A stretch of 64,000 nt of DNA from Hansfordia pulvinata (GCA_006538405.1 BJKQ01000004.1:2294001-2358000); one strand, 5' to 3'; positions 37,501 through 51,823 are shown, counted from the stretch's first letter. Made by a program: numbers and translations. Notes: generated by a model not told the origin, from the sequence alone.

Positions 37501-37928
37501 GTTGGCTTGTAGAACAGGATGTGGAGGCAGACACCCCGAACCCCCAAGCCAAACAGGACGAAGTCCACACGAAGACTCGCACCACGCCAAACAGTACGAG
37601 AAGTGCTACCAAGAATCGCGGACTCGCTACAGATTCGCCGACGAAGGGCAAGGGCCCCGGCGGACCATTGCACACGGAGGGACAGCCGCAAGCGATCGAC
37701 GACGACAAAGAGTCTAGTCCGCTCTCCATGGTTGAATCCATGCCCGATCCCAACGAAGAACGAATTGCCAGCAGCCCGCCTGTCCCAGGCAGTCGGGAGC
37801 TTCGAGAACGGCGCAATCTGCACATCGACATGATTGCTTCAGACTATGATTTCAATGACGACGACGACGATGATGCTGTCGTCAGTCGCCACCGCACGAG
37901 GCGAAAACCGGTCCGGTATCATGAATGA
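34538..37928 (+). CDS. KMT6: Histone H3 Lys27 methyltransferase KMT6 (E(z)/EZH2 orthologue), 2 exons
   Basis: The catalytic subunit of Polycomb repressive complex 2, which methylates H3K27 to form facultative heterochromatin; in fungi it often silences secondary-metabolite and effector genes. Exons are 34538-35071 and 35133-37928 (intron GTTTGT...CAG, 61 nt; an in-frame alternative acceptor is three bases upstream), giving about 1109 aa. Features in order: a disordered N-terminus; a conserved FRRPVISKAADTMMLKTK...VEYGRQKKNA segment across the intron; a cysteine-rich pre-SET/CXC region from about residue 570 (CNHDGPCTPKNCDCVKNG, CDRFCRC, GCACHSQGRICTTKQ); and a SET domain at about 675-805 with AGYGLFAAEDI, EYVGELIS, RYINHQNDNCNV and LCFNYG. 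The 300-residue C-terminal tail is Lys/Arg- and Asp-rich. The first ATG is accepted because upstream frames close; a short upstream exon cannot be ruled out. The frame is intact. Confidence 0.95.
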
Positions 37929-39556
37929 CTTTGAGGCGGTGTTATGACTTCAGGCCGTGGCAGATCCGGCCATCGTCGCCGTTGCTGAAGAGTCTCCCCG
38001 AGGGGCTCTGTAGGGCTGCTTGACGGAAGGAAACTGGGCGGATTCGGAGCTGACTTGCTAGACGTGTATATTCCAATAGATCCGGGTGTGAAATACCCAA
38101 CTTGCTAGACCAAGAATCGTGGGGCGACCAGAAGCCCGTAAATCCCCATCATTTTCGAAAATGTAGCCGTATCTGTCGGACCGAGAAGCGGCCTCCCCCT
38201 CCCCTTGGTGTCTGCTTTGGTTTCCTTTCCTTTTTCACATACGGTGTTCTGGCGGTACTCCCGAAATCAGCCGTGACCTCCGAGGAAATCCCATCTTTCC
38301 GTCTCCCCTGATCGACGGCCCCACCACAGACACACACTCTCTCTCTATCCCTCTGTGGCTTTCCCCGGATGCGCCGCGCGCAGAGTCTCAGACCGTGTCT
38401 CATCACACTGGCGGGGAGGCACGGAGGGTCGAGGGGGCGTGCGGCGCCCGATCTCTTGTCTTGGAGACCTGGCTGCTGCGCGACACGATCGCTGCATAGG
38501 TGACTTTGGGTAAGGGCTACAGGAGCCTTTGAATCACGTCCAATGCTTGAAGGCTCCCAGGGTTCAGATCTTGGGTGCCAGCAACATTACCTCCCCCCAA
38601 ATTCTTTACGCATCCATGCGACGATGACGCCTTGTTACGAGTCAGTCAACAGAACGCGCCCAATGGCTGGCTTGGCTAACGAGCAGCACATCATAAAAGG
38701 CTCCGCCGATGTTTGTCTCGGAAATAGCTTTGCCCCCTCCCCAAGGTTCCACTCATATGAAGAATCACACGTCGGGCTTCCTCTTTGTTCCTCTTCAGTT
38801 TCCTTTACTTACTCTTCCGTTTTTAGTCTTCCAATCCTTCCCTTTGGCACGAGACACACTTGCACTAGATTTCAGGGGATACGGACCGAGCGCGCCCTCG
38901 CGCTTCGAGAGCAAGGCAAAGTTGTAATCATTGAACATGATGAACGCCTATCGTTTAAAGGATCCCCGACCGGCACTGGAGAGCCGGGCATATTATTGGT
39001 TGGGCGCTGGAAACCCAGCTTGAAATAGTATACATAAACGCCACGACGCTGATGGTCTCTCCCGTGGCCCATTACTCGCTCCTGGGGCGGGTGTTTCTAT
39101 CTTCAACTCAAGGCGGGAATGACGGTGACCAATAGGCCAGGCTGTATTTCAACAGCCTCGCTAGCCCTGGTGGCTCCATGACCGTATTCGGGCACTGCTG
39201 GGTACGCAGGACCATTTCTGGCCTGCTCCTACGCGGCGCCGCAAGTCTCGACTGACAGTGTCAACTTGCCGGACCTGGGTGACAGGTGTCCATTGGAGCA
39301 CAGTGGCCCTGCCGACTGACAAATGACCCGCTGCCCCGTCTGGCCATGTTCACGTTGCTTCGTCGTTTCTCGTAATCCCGGTACGCCCCCAATCGAGTTG
39401 GGGGGGCAACTGAAAGTCTTCCGAGCATCTGAAACCCAAGGAGCACACCCAATTGCGCGCGACAAGCGCCCCGTAGCGATGACAACCCTGATTCCGAGCG
39501 AGGTGATAGCGCAAAACTGATGGAAATGGCGAGATCGTCGCCGACTGAGTGACGCT
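37929..39556. other. Convergent intergenic region between KMT6 and the PPZ phosphatase
   Basis: About 1.6 kb holding both 3' ends. Open frames such as 38543-39028 are not supported by any motif. No repeats of note. Confidence 0.6.
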
Positions 39557-41276
39557 TTATACACTCTGTGGGTAAACACTGGCGGGCTGATGGGAAGGGG
39601 TAGTGCGTTAGCAAGCATGCCGCGCGACGCGGGAATGAGGACATACTGGACTGTTGAGCATCGAGTTTCGCTTGTTTCTACCCTTCTTGATGTGGCTCTT
39701 CAAGGCAGATGAGTCGAGCGGCTTGAGTAGCTCAAAACTGCACAGGAGCTCCGAGGAGACGGACATGACGGCGCCCCAGTTGTCAAATTCGCCGCAGTAC
39801 TATGAATGGTCAGCAAGTCATGTCTCGAAGTGAGACAGTCCAAAGGGGGGCACTCACATTAGGGGCGCTAAAGACAGTCACCAAAACCCGATCGTTGAAG
39901 AATTCGTATCCATCCTCTACCACCATGTGGGCCCGACAGACGAGATCGAAATCATGAGTGGCCAAGAAGTCCATGATGACCTTCTTTCCGAAACAATAAC
40001 TCACACCTCTCTCGTTGGCTTCCCAGTCCTGTTCCATATCTGCTGGGTCGGACCAAAGAAGGTCGTTGAGCAATCCGTAGTCGGGGACGTCGGTTGGGCG
40101 GGCAATGTTGCGGATGTCGTCCATGTGGCACAGTGCAGGAGACAGGCCGCCGTGCACGCAGAAGATTTTGCCAGCCACAATCGCAGCAATGGGCAGGGTA
40201 TTGAAGCAGTCGACAAACGTCTTCCATATCTTTACGTTGCACCGGCGCTTGCACTCGTCATAGAAACCGTAGACCCTGGTGACATTGGCGCACTCGTGAT
40301 TGCCTCGCAGGAGGAAGAAGTTCTCGGGATATTTGAGCTTGTAGCAGAGAAGCAGCAGTATCGTCTCCAAGGACTGCTTTCCGCGGTCAACGTAGTCTCC
40401 AAGGAACAAGAAGTTGGACCCCGGAGGAAAGCCACACATCTCGAACATGCGTATCAGGTCTGTGTACTGGCCGTGGACATCGCCCACGATCTTGACGGGC
40501 GCATCCAGCTCGAGCAGGGCTGGTTGGGACAGAAAACACTCGCGCGCTCTCTGGCAGATGGCGACGATCTCGGCGTTCTTCAAACAGACGCTCTTGGTGA
40601 CCTTGCCCGCGTAAGCGGCGTCGAGCAGTCGCTTGATGAAATCGTCGAGGTCGATATCCTTGATGTCGTTCATGGCCACACCGCCAGGCGTGAGGTCGTC
40701 CTTGGCCATAAGACTGGCGGAGCCGTGAGAAACAGGATTGACCGCATTCTCACGCTTGACAAGGATGGAAGCGCCGGGCTGCTGAGCGAGATTGGGGTTC
40801 GCGTTGACCCCACCGGACGGCGGCTGGTCGGAAACATGGTCAACCTCGCCTGAAGCCTGAGCAGCGGTAATGTCTCCATGGCCCGAGGCCATCGAGGGCG
40901 ACTGTACAGGAGAGGGGGGCGGTTGCAGGTCGTCGGTGGAAGAGGCGACATTTTCGGGTTGGGAGGATCGTGGTGATGCGGGCGTGGGGTTGATTTCGCT
41001 GCGACTCATGCTGGTTCTCTTGCCGCTCTTCCCAGATTTGACAGAGGCGACATCTGATTTATCGCCTTGCGCGTCGGCGCCGGACACGAGGGAGTTGCGA
41101 GGACTGTCATTTCTGCCGCCGCCGGGGATTTTCGATCTCAGGCCGCGGAGGGAGCGTGCTGATTCTTTGGTGTCGGACCTGCTGAAAGACGGGTATGACT
41201 GCAGATCTCCATTGCCGCCGCCGCCGCCGGAGCCTTTGGACGAGGAGCCGCCTTCTTTGGAGTTCTGGTTTCCCAT
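39557..41276 (-). CDS. PPZ-type serine/threonine protein phosphatase, 3 exons
   Basis: A PP1-related metallophosphatase of the fungal PPZ group, which regulates cation and pH homeostasis and cell-wall integrity in yeasts. Exons (minus) are 41276-39858, 39799-39647 and 39586-39557, with introns of 58 and 60 nt; the second has GTATGT, GCTAAC and CAG. The product is 533 aa. Residues 1-220 are a Ser/Gly-rich extension beginning MGNQNSK, a likely N-myristoylation site. The catalytic domain has [39 protein letters not shown] (Met rather than the Gln of PP1, as in PPZ enzymes) and FSAPNYCGEFDN, the last joined across intron 1. The C-terminus, [20 protein letters not shown], depends on a 30-nt last exon. 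Without that splice the frame would end [12 protein letters not shown], less like the family. Confidence 0.93.
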
Positions 41277-43998
41277 GATCCCGCCGCGGACGTCTCAAGC
41301 AGGCTGGCGGGCAGGCTGGCAAGACGGGCAGGGAAATGGTTTCCACCAATGCAGAGCCCGGTGTCCCAGCGCTGGGGTCGTACTGGCAAGCGTAGCTAGG
41401 AGCGGGGGTGCTGATTGCGACAGGAGCCCAGTCAGTACTAGGGAGGGTGGAAAAGTCGCTCCAAGGCGGAAAGGAAGAGAAGGCGGAGGTGTGAGCGTGA
41501 AGCCGTCTTGCCGGAGATTGTCGGCGTGGCGTCTAGATCGTTAGGGCGGGTGTTGCGCGTGACTGTAAAAGACGGTGAGTAATTGGCCCGGTTTGAAGAA
41601 TGGCGCCAACAGAGGCAGAGCGGTGCACTGGCACTGTCGAGGTGAGAAGGTCGGTATCAATGCGATGGCAATCAAGGGTGCGGGAGCAGGGCGACGTCGG
41701 CGGCGGTGGAGGGATGGGAGAGGAAGATGGTGATGGCGCCGGCGAAGACGACGGAGACGAAGGCGGCAGAGGTGCCAAGAGAAGGGTCAAAAGCCAACGT
41801 GACTAGGTAAGATTCATGAGACGGCCGGAGGCCAAGGAAGGATTAGACCCCCAGAATTCTTGAGGGGAGGGGAGGGATCGGTTTTATCGGGGTTGGGAGG
41901 AAGGAGACGGGAGGGAAGAGACTAACGGTCCAGGTTGGCAGGGAATGGCAGTGGGAAGCAGTCGCCAGGAGACTTAGGCCCGGCTTTGGCGCGCAACGGC
42001 CTGAGGGGATGGTGTTGGTTGTGGCGGTGGTAATGGTGGTGGTGGTGAGGAAGAGGAGGGACGGGATTGAGCAGAGCAGCAGCAGCAGTAGCAGCAGCAG
42101 TAGCAGCAGCAGTAGCGAGGGTAGGGTGATAGCGGCAGCTGGGTCGGCAGCGCCAGGTATGTAGGTACGTACGTACTGGGCCGTCATCAGTCGACGCAGG
42201 CACGCCGCAGGGGAGAGCAGGGCAGGCTGACGGACAGAGACGACAGGCTGGAAGGCCGATAAGATGGAGGGAGGAGGGAGGGCTGATGGACCGCCTATCA
42301 GCCGTCGGGACGCTGGCTCGGGTCCAGGCCAGACCAGCGGCGAGCCCAGCCGGGCCAGTCTAGTCCGCTTGTAGTTGGGCCGACCTGGGCGCGCAGGCCG
42401 CTCCGTCCGGCGCTGGCCGAGTCCGGTTGACGGCGGCGGGGGGACGGGGCGGGATGGGATGGGTGGGCACGTGCTGGGCTGCTTGCGACGGGAGGCGCAT
42501 CGACGGGCAGAGCCCCGGGAGAAAGGGAGAGGAGGAAGCACAAGAAGAAGGGCGCATACGTACCGGCCAGTCAGGCGAGCTCAAAGCTGTCTCTGACGCC
42601 GTCCTGCTGAGATGATTTCAAGTTGCGGGGTGATGCGCGCGGCGTGGTGCGAAGGGAGGTGGGCCGTGATGAGCGGGCGGCTAAGATGCTGGATATGTGT
42701 GTTCTCTTGAGGCGGCGGATACGCGGACGTTGTCGGATTGTGATTGTCGCTGGCGTCGGCGTCGATGTCGGCTTTGGCTTCGTCTTCGTCGGGAGCAGCG
42801 GCGCCGTGGCCAATGCCGTCGGAAGGCTCGCGGTAAGTGAAGCAAGCAACGCAGTCAGGAGGAGGCAAATATCCGAGGACGAGGCGATGTCAATGCCGAC
42901 TCGGACGTAAAGCAATTCGGCGGTGGTACTCGTAGTGGTGGTGGTGGTGGTGGTGGTGGTGGTGGTGGAGGACGGAGGAGAGATTCGGGGCTGCGCGAAC
43001 TCAGGCGTCAGTCGACAATGGAGCGAGAGCGGTTGCCAAGAAACCGATTGGGCAGGTGAAGAAAAGAAGGGCCACGAGCAGGTGCGACAGAAGATTGAAA
43101 GAAGTCGGGGGCCAAGCAAAGCCAAGGAAAGGGAAGCCAAAGGTGGCGGCAGAGCGACACGAGAATCAGAGACAGAAAGCTGGGCGGCTGCCAGCCCTCC
43201 TCGGCCTCCGACTTCAGGGCCTCAGCTGGCTGTCCGGCGTCCAGGTGCCATTCATTAGGTGCATGTAGGTAAGAAAGGTACATATATGTACCTAAGCGGG
43301 TGGTCAGGTGCCTACATGTCGCTTAAGGTACATGTGGGTAGGTACTGGGGCTACCTGCATTTGATCAGTGAATGTACTGGAGGGGCCTGCCGGGGTCCCC
43401 AGCGCAGTCGGGTGCTCCGGCTGTGATTGAGCGAGTATCTCAACCAGTTCCCTCCCCCAGGCTACACCTCGACGGGAGTGCCATTGTGGACAGCTCCCGA
43501 TCTGCACGGGAAGCGGCAGAGCTGCAGACAGGAGCAGCACCTACCTCCAGCTACATGTACCTATATGAATACATATGGGTACATGAACATTACCTGGCAC
43601 CCGACTGACTTGCCCCAGGTGCCGTGCGTTGCAGATGAATGCGCGTCCACGGGTGTCTCCAGGTACTTGGCTCCTCAGGCGCTATACCTCCCTGCACTAG
43701 AAGGCAAGCCAGGGCAAGGCGAGGCGTTCGTTGAACAACCGAAAGCAGCACGGCCACATCATCTCACAACGACGACGAAGAACCCCAAGGACCCGATCGG
43801 ATCGCTATCGTGGACAACGACAGGTTCTCGCCCCAGCACTTGGCGCACTGTAGCCCAGCAGACGGCCAGCGCGGCCGGGGCAAATATTGAGACCGGACCA
43901 GACCAGACCACGTGGGGATGTAGGTCTAATGATGCTGATAAGCCCACCCGAGGCTGCAAGGGGGCCGCAGCCCTGCCGGGTTTCGGGCGGGCTGCAAT

Positions 43999-44019
43999 GG
44001 GGGGGGGGGGGGGGGGGGG
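43999..44019. repeat. G21 homopolymer
   Basis: Twenty-one consecutive guanines in gene-free DNA; the length is uncertain for the reason given for the other G/C runs. Confidence 0.9.
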
Positions 44020-47000
44020 CGATATGGAGATGATGTCGCCCGGGTGGTTCATGGGAAACCTGCGTCTGAACGCTAGGTACATAGAGGCAGTCATTTGTAC
44101 GTACCGTGTCTTGCCTGTGAAGTATCTTGTCTGTCTTTTCTCTCACTGCTTGCTCGTGTCTCTTTGCCTCTGCCCAGGACTGCTCAGCTAGCAACGGGGC
44201 CGGCCGTATGGCGCGTGAGGATCTGTTTGCCAAGTGTCGTTCGCGTGCGGTATCGGTAGGGCGTGGCAGTTTGGCGTCGCCGCAGTGGCTGCGGGCTCGA
44301 GATAGGTGGCGGCAGCGCGTCGACGTCAGCTGTGCTGGGTCGCCAAGGTCGAGCTTTCGAGATGAAAAAAAAAAAAAAAGACCCCGAGCCGGCCAACGCT
44401 CTGGGGAATGTCTCAGTCAGACCGGTCTGTTGTCGCGCACGTCCGTCGGGTCTGCTCGAAGCTGTGAGCTGAGCTGCTGGATTGGGGCTGGCGAGCGGCG
44501 GCAGCCAACAGCAAGCCGTCGCTGCGCTGTACACTGCGGTGCGGTGGGATGCAATATGATGCGGATCGGCGTCACTCAACACGACCCGCACAGGATGACG
44601 ATGTGCTATGCTGTGACAAACAGTGCTGCCTGTCTCTGCCAGGTATGCAGGTGCCTTTGCTCGGGGCAGGCAAGCGAGCTGTGACGCTCTCGATGCGATT
44701 GCGTCCTGAAGTGCGGAAATGTCGTGCGGGTGCTCGGAGTCGTCGGCGGTGGTGCTTTGCTATACGCCAGGTATGTATATGTGTGGTTTATGGTATCTGA
44801 AGTCTGATATCCGATCGGCCGTGCAAGGGTCGTCTGTCGTTTTCGTGCCTAAAGGGATGAAAGCCAGGAGGATCTACGGCACGGGTAGTATGCGAAGGGA
44901 AGCTACCCAAGTCCGGATAAGTGTTGTCGGATACGGCAGGGTTCCGTGACGGAAGCTGGGTGGCGGCTTAATCTGTCTATCGACTGAGCCGAGCTGAACG
45001 GGGGCAAGAACAGGATGGTGAGGCTAATGCTCGCGAGGGTGGATAACGGGAGTGGGTGAGGCGGGTGTGTGTTCGTAGAAGGAAGAACCTTAAGAACATG
45101 AGCAGACAGCACGACACCAATGTTGCATTCCACATGTGCCTACCTGCCATGTGATGTCCATTGTCCAGTGTATGTAGGGGGTATGTCAAGAACCTGCTGT
45201 CTACTACCAAACTGTAAGGTAGGCACGGGTAGGTACGTACGGTAAGTACAAAAAAGCGTTGAAGTCGGAACTCGATTCTTGTCTGTCAGGGCCTCACGGC
45301 CAGCTTCCCAGCTGTACTTCACGTTCCTCCTCGCAGTCGCCCACTGCCATCCATGTACCCCCTCCCTCCTCACTCCAATCATTTTACTCCACATCTCCGC
45401 GCCGCTGATAAGCAAGCAGGCAGCCAGACATACGACTTTCATCTGCTCACCCGACGTGGCCCTGCGCCGGGCAGCGAGGTGGGCGGGCTACTCGAATGGA
45501 TGTTTGTTCGTGCTTCGGTCGGATGCGGGGGAGGGGAGGGTATCCTCTCCCGAAACTCTGATCCGCCGACCCATGAGTAGGACGACAAGGATTCAGATGG
45601 TATCGCGTCTTGGCCCGGTCTCGTCTCATGCACGGGCAAAGGCCCGCCGGCACCGTACGACCAGCGGCCCGGCCGCTCGCAACCACGCTGGCCTAGGTCG
45701 ACCGGCTGCAATCACTGGCTTTCATGCGTCGAGGCATGTGGGAGGCTGATGGGCATGCTTAACCACAAGTGTGCTTCCGCGGCGGCTTGGGCTTGGCCTG
45801 TTCGAGGTGACCGGGTCTGTGGCTGACTGTTGGCCTGTCCTCGGGAGGAAAGCCATCCAAGGATATTCCGGGCTCAAACCACACATGTGCTCTGGCATGA
45901 TGCCCCGGGTTGGTCAGCTTCCACAGCCTCGCAGCAGAGGCGGCATGACCTACAATTCTCTGCCTGTTATGTGTGAGCTTCCTCGACGATCCGGAGACAG
46001 ATGAAAGAGCCGAAGGGCCAGACGAGCACAACTGGAGCGCTCATTTGCTATTCTGCATGGAGGACCGGCCCGTCGGAGACGATCGCCGAGAGAAGAGGCA
46101 CGGCTTTGTGGTGTTGCTCGGACAAGGTAGGGCTTACGTCGAGATCCCCACTCTGAGCGTCTGGATGCGGCTGACTGCCAAGCAAGAAAGAGAAGACGTG
46201 GGCTCCGACACTCAACGTCTCTGGGCGACGGGGCGGAAGCACGTGCTGCCATGTGCTGCCATGTGCTGCAGTGTGGCCGCAGTGCTGTCGTGTGCCGCGC
46301 TCCCGCGCCGGCCTGCAGTTGGTCGCCGGCGGTCGGAGAAGCCACCGGGCGAACTGGCGGGCGAGGCGGCGGCAAGACCCCGCCCGGGAAAGAATCAACA
46401 GGACGCAGACCCCCGGCGGGAAAGGAACCAGGCGGGCTCACTGGAAGGGCGTAACGGGGGATCGCACGATTCGAATCCAGCCTTCCACCCTGCAGGAAGA
46501 CAGGGGCCTGCCCGGTTGTCGTGACCACCACCTGCAAAGACCCTTCAACCCCGGAACCCCGGTATCACGCAACGCCCCGTACGAGCAGAGGCGGTTTCCT
46601 CAGACATAGCGACGGCGGCGTTTAGCGAGTCGGCCTTGGTGTGTACGAGTATGCGTTGTGTACGAGTATCCGTATACATGTCGTTCGTTGCCCCCCTGAA
46701 GAACTTGGGACCTGCCTTTCTCCAGGCGAGTTTGTGTGGTGTGTTGAGCTGCGATTGTGCGGCAGCTGGCTGGATCTGACTGCTTCGGAAAGGGTCTCTC
46801 TTTCGCCGGCTTGGGGGGGGGGAGGGCGGCAGGGCCGGGGCAGATTACCGTTCAGCACCTCCGCGCCGGCTTGGCAGCATCTCGTCGGAGAGGATGGCCC
46901 ATTCTGTGCTGGGAAGCCCAGCAGGTGAGTGGCCAGTCCGGCAGCGGCAGACCCGTCAGCATCGTCGAGGGCACATGCATGGGCTTGCCAGCCGCTTACT

Positions 47001-50000
47001 CGTATGGCGCGGCCTGGTCGGGCCCGACGGGCCCCGCGAGCTTTCTGTTCGGGTCGGTACCAGGCAACCCGTTTTGCGAACTTGCCTTGTCTTCAGTCTG
47101 GCTGTGAAGTTGCAATTACGTCCTTGGACCGTGCCGAGTACAGTAGATCAGCGAGGAGCTACGGCGCCGGCGGTGTCTTCTGGGACGCAGTCGGTCAAGG
47201 GGGCTGTGTATCAGATGGGATGAACACACAAAGAATTCTTCTAACGTGGGACGGGGAAACAGGTGTACGTCAAGGCAAGGCTGAAGAACCAAATTTTGGT
47301 AGCCGGTGAGGGGGTGGCTTCTGCGGTCAGCCTGTCATATAGCCCGCCTCGCCGGATCGCGATGGCTGCATGTCCAAACGCTCCAGCGCAGGCCAGCAGT
47401 GCAGATAGCTGACACCGGCAGCCTGTCGGATCGAAACCTGGCCGGCGAGCCAATGGACGGGCCAATGGCACGGGGCGGCATCACGTCAGAGCGCAGAGCG
47501 TGCCGAAGACTTGCCTCGAGGGTTTGTGATGGGGTACGAGTAGTACCAGGTCCAGTACCCGGAACTCGGAGAGAGGGCTATCTGACGATGCCTGACTCGG
47601 CACCGATGAAGGGTAGCTGAGCGGTTTGTTGTGTCTTGTGTGTCTTGGTCCAACCCTTTCTTCCTTTTTCTTCCTCTTCCTCTTCTTCTTCTCTCTTCAA
47701 GCATCGTTGCTAAGCGCAGGGGCGTGTGCCAGCGCTGCCACACGTGGCGGCCAGTCCTGATCTGAACGACCCTGCGGAACGGGGCAGAAGACCAGGATGG
47801 TCGAACAACCATACCAAGTACATCTCGGCACGGATTTGCCGTGCGCCGGTGGTGAAAGCGGTTGAACCGGGAGAAAGAGGCAAGGTTGCCAACCAACCAT
47901 CCACGCAGCCGAGCGAGCGAGCGCGCGCGCGCGCAAGCCACTCTGCACACACGTATGCTGATAAGCCCTAACAGGACCCGCGAGGCTCTTTGATAGGGCA
48001 AGCCCGCTCTTCACCTTGCTTAGCTCTCCCGCGGCTGAGGCTGATGCACGCCGGGACGGGGATCGAGACTGTTCTAGCGCAGCCAGGCGTCAGGTCTGTC
48101 CTATCAAACTCGTTCTGTCCGGTAAATGGGGTGCAGACAGCTAGGAGATGAGTTAGCTCATTGTATACTGGTTCAGCTCTCACACAAGGGCGGATAAGTG
48201 TCCGGTGGGCGGTGAGGTCTAGCGGGTGGCTGGTTCGTTTCCCCCCTCTCTTTACTCCAGATATCCGCTTGATAACTCGTAGATGGCTCTTTATTATACA
48301 GTCGTGACTGTCGTCGACAACGTCAGCCCGGATCTGCGCGCGCGCAACCTGATCTGGTAAGAGCGGGCGACGATCGAGAAAAGCGACGGGGTTGTCCAGG
48401 CCCAGCGCAGCGCAGCACAGCACGGGCTGGGGGGTGTGCTGTCACTTTTCCTTCCCCTTCTACGAGTGATCCATGCTGTGATCGTCGCCGTGTCGCACCG
48501 GCAACGCCCGTCCTTCACCAGCACCGCCAACCACCACCTCCTCTTCTTTCTTCCAGCCTGCCCCGCCGGCGTCACTCTTCTTTCTTCTCCTGCGAGCAAG
48601 ACTGATGAAACGAGAACCTCCAGCAGCTCTGGGCTCTATCACTATGGTCTGTTCATTCATGCGCCGGCGCGCGACGTGATTCGAATGAGAGGGATAAGGG
48701 TTTCTCTGCGGTGGGCGAGCGGAAAAATTCATGGCACTGTCATCGTTGTAACTTCCTGGCTCGCTTCTGCTCATTGATCATGAGACGAGATGCGGTCGTC
48801 TCGTCAACGACAGGCTGCAGATCGCGAACTGCGAGCTGCGGCATCGCTCACAGCCCGAGTGACGTCAGTACCGACACGGGCACACGGGGTCAATGTTCGG
48901 ATCCAGGTTGCAGTGGAGATCGGCCCCCCGCCGTCCGGCTCGTCTGTCCGGGTTTTTTTTTTTTTTTTGTGTCCGTTTGCGGCGCCACGCGGCATTCCGG
49001 GCCCAGGAGGACGCCGCGACGGGAATTCCTGGATTCTCTATCGGCGGTCTCCGTTTCGCTTTCGGAGGGCCGGTGGCTTGGCCGGCTCGGCTCGGCTCCG
49101 GCCAAGCAAGCAAGCGAGCGAGCAAGACAGCAAGCGAGCGAGCACAGGTGGGTGGTGTTGGAGAGCCGCGACGACAAAGGAGGCTGAGTCTCGCCTCTCC
49201 TCTTGGGAAAACGCGGGTGTGACAGGACGAGACGGGACACGAGACGGGACGGCTCCCCTTTTATTTTTAGAGGGTGGGCCTGCCCGAACCGCCATCCATC
49301 CATTCGAGGGGCTTTGCGCCCTTTAAAGTGGGTGGACGGGGTCAACACGAGGTTCGAGGCGGCCTCACAGCCACACTCGCCTGGAAGACTCATGCAGGCC
49401 TAACTAATACGCGTGCTAAGTACTCGTAACACGCCGCCAAATCAACCGGCTCCATCCATTGGATGTTGCTTGCTTGCCAACGGTCTGGAGCTGCTGCCAC
49501 TGGTCGTCTCGTACGAGTACTGCTGTTACTGCTTACCACCAGGAGCGCGGGCTTCCCGCCGTAGTCTTCCCGCGGCCGCGCGCAATTCGGCAGGACAGCT
49601 GTTTCTGGGATTCTCTCGTACCTCGGTGGAGATTGGTCGCTGGTGCTCATATCGCAAGAACGGAAAGCCCATAACACAACAAGTCGTCTGCGATGAGCCA
49701 CCTGATGCCTCCATCGCGACAGCTGGCCGCGACAGACGACCCTGCCGGATCGCTTTGCTTCTGCCAGCTGTGTATCTTTAAGGGACTTCGCCGTGGCTGG
49801 CGGCGCGAACATGCCGTTCGTTGCCCGTGCCCCGGCTCTCCGGGTCAGACAAGACACACATTACGGATGTTGGACACACCATGCTTGGCGGTTGGGAACC
49901 TGCGAGACGTCTGGGCCGTCTTTCGCCTCTCACCTCACAGACAAAAGGGACCCATACCCAAAAGGCATCGGTTTCACGCGACGACACGAGGTGGCCAAAA

Positions 50001-51823
50001 ATCCTCGGGCACTTCAGACACCAGGTTCGGGATGATCCCGTTTGACCGCGTGCGCCCGATGAAGCTCGAGATCCTTCCCGCGAGTAGTGCCAAATCGATG
50101 ATGGGCTGGCTGCCTCCCCCTCTACGAGTACCTCACGTCGATGCCGACCTGCCGCTCATATTGCGTATGCCTCTGCACCCGGTACGCATTCGGGAACTCG
50201 CGAAAGCTCGTCGCCCAGGAGACGGCCGATCATGCTGCCAGCGACACGCCTTTTTATTTTTATTTTATTTTTATTTTTACTTTTACACCCAGTGCCGACT
50301 TCCACCCTGGCAAGGACGACGTGTGTGGCTTGGTCGTGCTCGTGCGTCGTCTGATCCGCGTCAGCAGCAGAGAAACAGGAAAAAAAAGCCTGCGCGCCGA
50401 CGAACCGTTGGCCGTCAAGCCACGTGAGGACGTCACCCTGGGGCAGGGGTGTGCGCCTGGGGTACGGAGACGAGGCCCACCGCTCGCTCGCGCTCTCTGT
50501 GCTCTCAAGGCTGGCGATAGCCGCGATGATGATAACGGCGCGGTAGGGCTCTGATGATGGGATCCACGGCGTCAGTCGATACGCGGCACCGCGGATGCAG
50601 GCACCTCCATGTAGGCCAGGGCTAATAACATGACAAACGAAACCCCCCGCCCTTCCAAATGATCCGTGGCTCAGGGCCGAGCGGGGGGCACAGCTCGGCG
50701 CGGCGCAGCACCAACACCAAGGATGGCGCCAAGCTGCTGGCAGCGACGGCTACCACTCACGGCAATGCAGCGATCTACGAGCACTCGCGCCGGACGAGCA
50801 GCCACACCACCGTCACCGACTGCTTGGCCACGCAGGCGGAGCCACTGTGAGCCACGGGGCGCGACGTGGCCAGCTCGCGTGAATATCGGCAGCTCCAAGG
50901 TTCTCGATACTCGACGTCGCCCAGCCCAGAACTATCCAGCTGTGGGAGTTCCGCGTTGATGTTGTACGCAGTACGAGTACTCAGAAGTGCGCAGGTGGAG
51001 GTGGGTCGGCCTCGCTGGATGACGAGGCCCGGTATATTTACCAACCCGTACGAGTTAGCCCCCTAGATGACATGGCCAAAGATCAGCACCTTGGAACTTG
51101 AAGAGCAGCCGTCCAGCCCAGCCCCGTTATCCGCGTACTCGCGAACTGTACTCGTATGCGCCGAGCCTCCCATCAATGGCAATGGCACATTTGCCCGTCT
51201 GCTGCGGCAGGGAAATGGCTCTACTTGGCAAGTGATCGCACGCAGTGGCTGCGCTATCGAGCCCATTGCCACAGCTGAACGACACCGCCAGGCCCGATAC
51301 GCGGATTGTACGAGTACCTACGTACGGTACCTACGAGTACGTGCGCACCTGATTAAGGGACATGTACATTGGATGTCGCGTGGTGGAAGCAGGTGGCAGC
51401 TGGGAGGTGCGACTGGTAGCGGCCCGCCTGTCCGAGAGTCCTACAATTTCCACCATTGTTGCATGTTCGGCCCTATCCCTTTGTCCTCTTCGCCCCAGGC
51501 CGCAAACCTGCCCCTTTCGGCCTGGCAGGAAGGGAGCTACGGGCATGTTCACTGTCTGTATTGATTGATTGTCTGATTGATGCAATGTTTGCCTGTGAGT
51601 GCGCGCCCATCCCTGCCTCCACGTACGAGTGCCTTGGATTCGTACGAGTATCTCTTGGCCTGACATGACCCAGTGCCTCGTCGTCAGAGCCAGGTGGTGC
51701 AAGGGCCCTTTTTCTCGCACTCGGGCAAGCCCTCATTCACTCACTCACACACACATACCTCCTACTCACTCAAACATTCACACCCAACCTAACTTAAACC
51801 AGCCCAGCCCAACCCGGCGGCGG

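Noticed and set aside
43427..44191. 254-codon frame including a poly-Gly stretch
   Set aside because: The Gly run is the G21 homopolymer; the rest shows no conserved content.
46455..46490. GATTCGAATCC string resembling a tRNA T-arm
   Set aside because: The surrounding bases do not form a tRNA cloverleaf.
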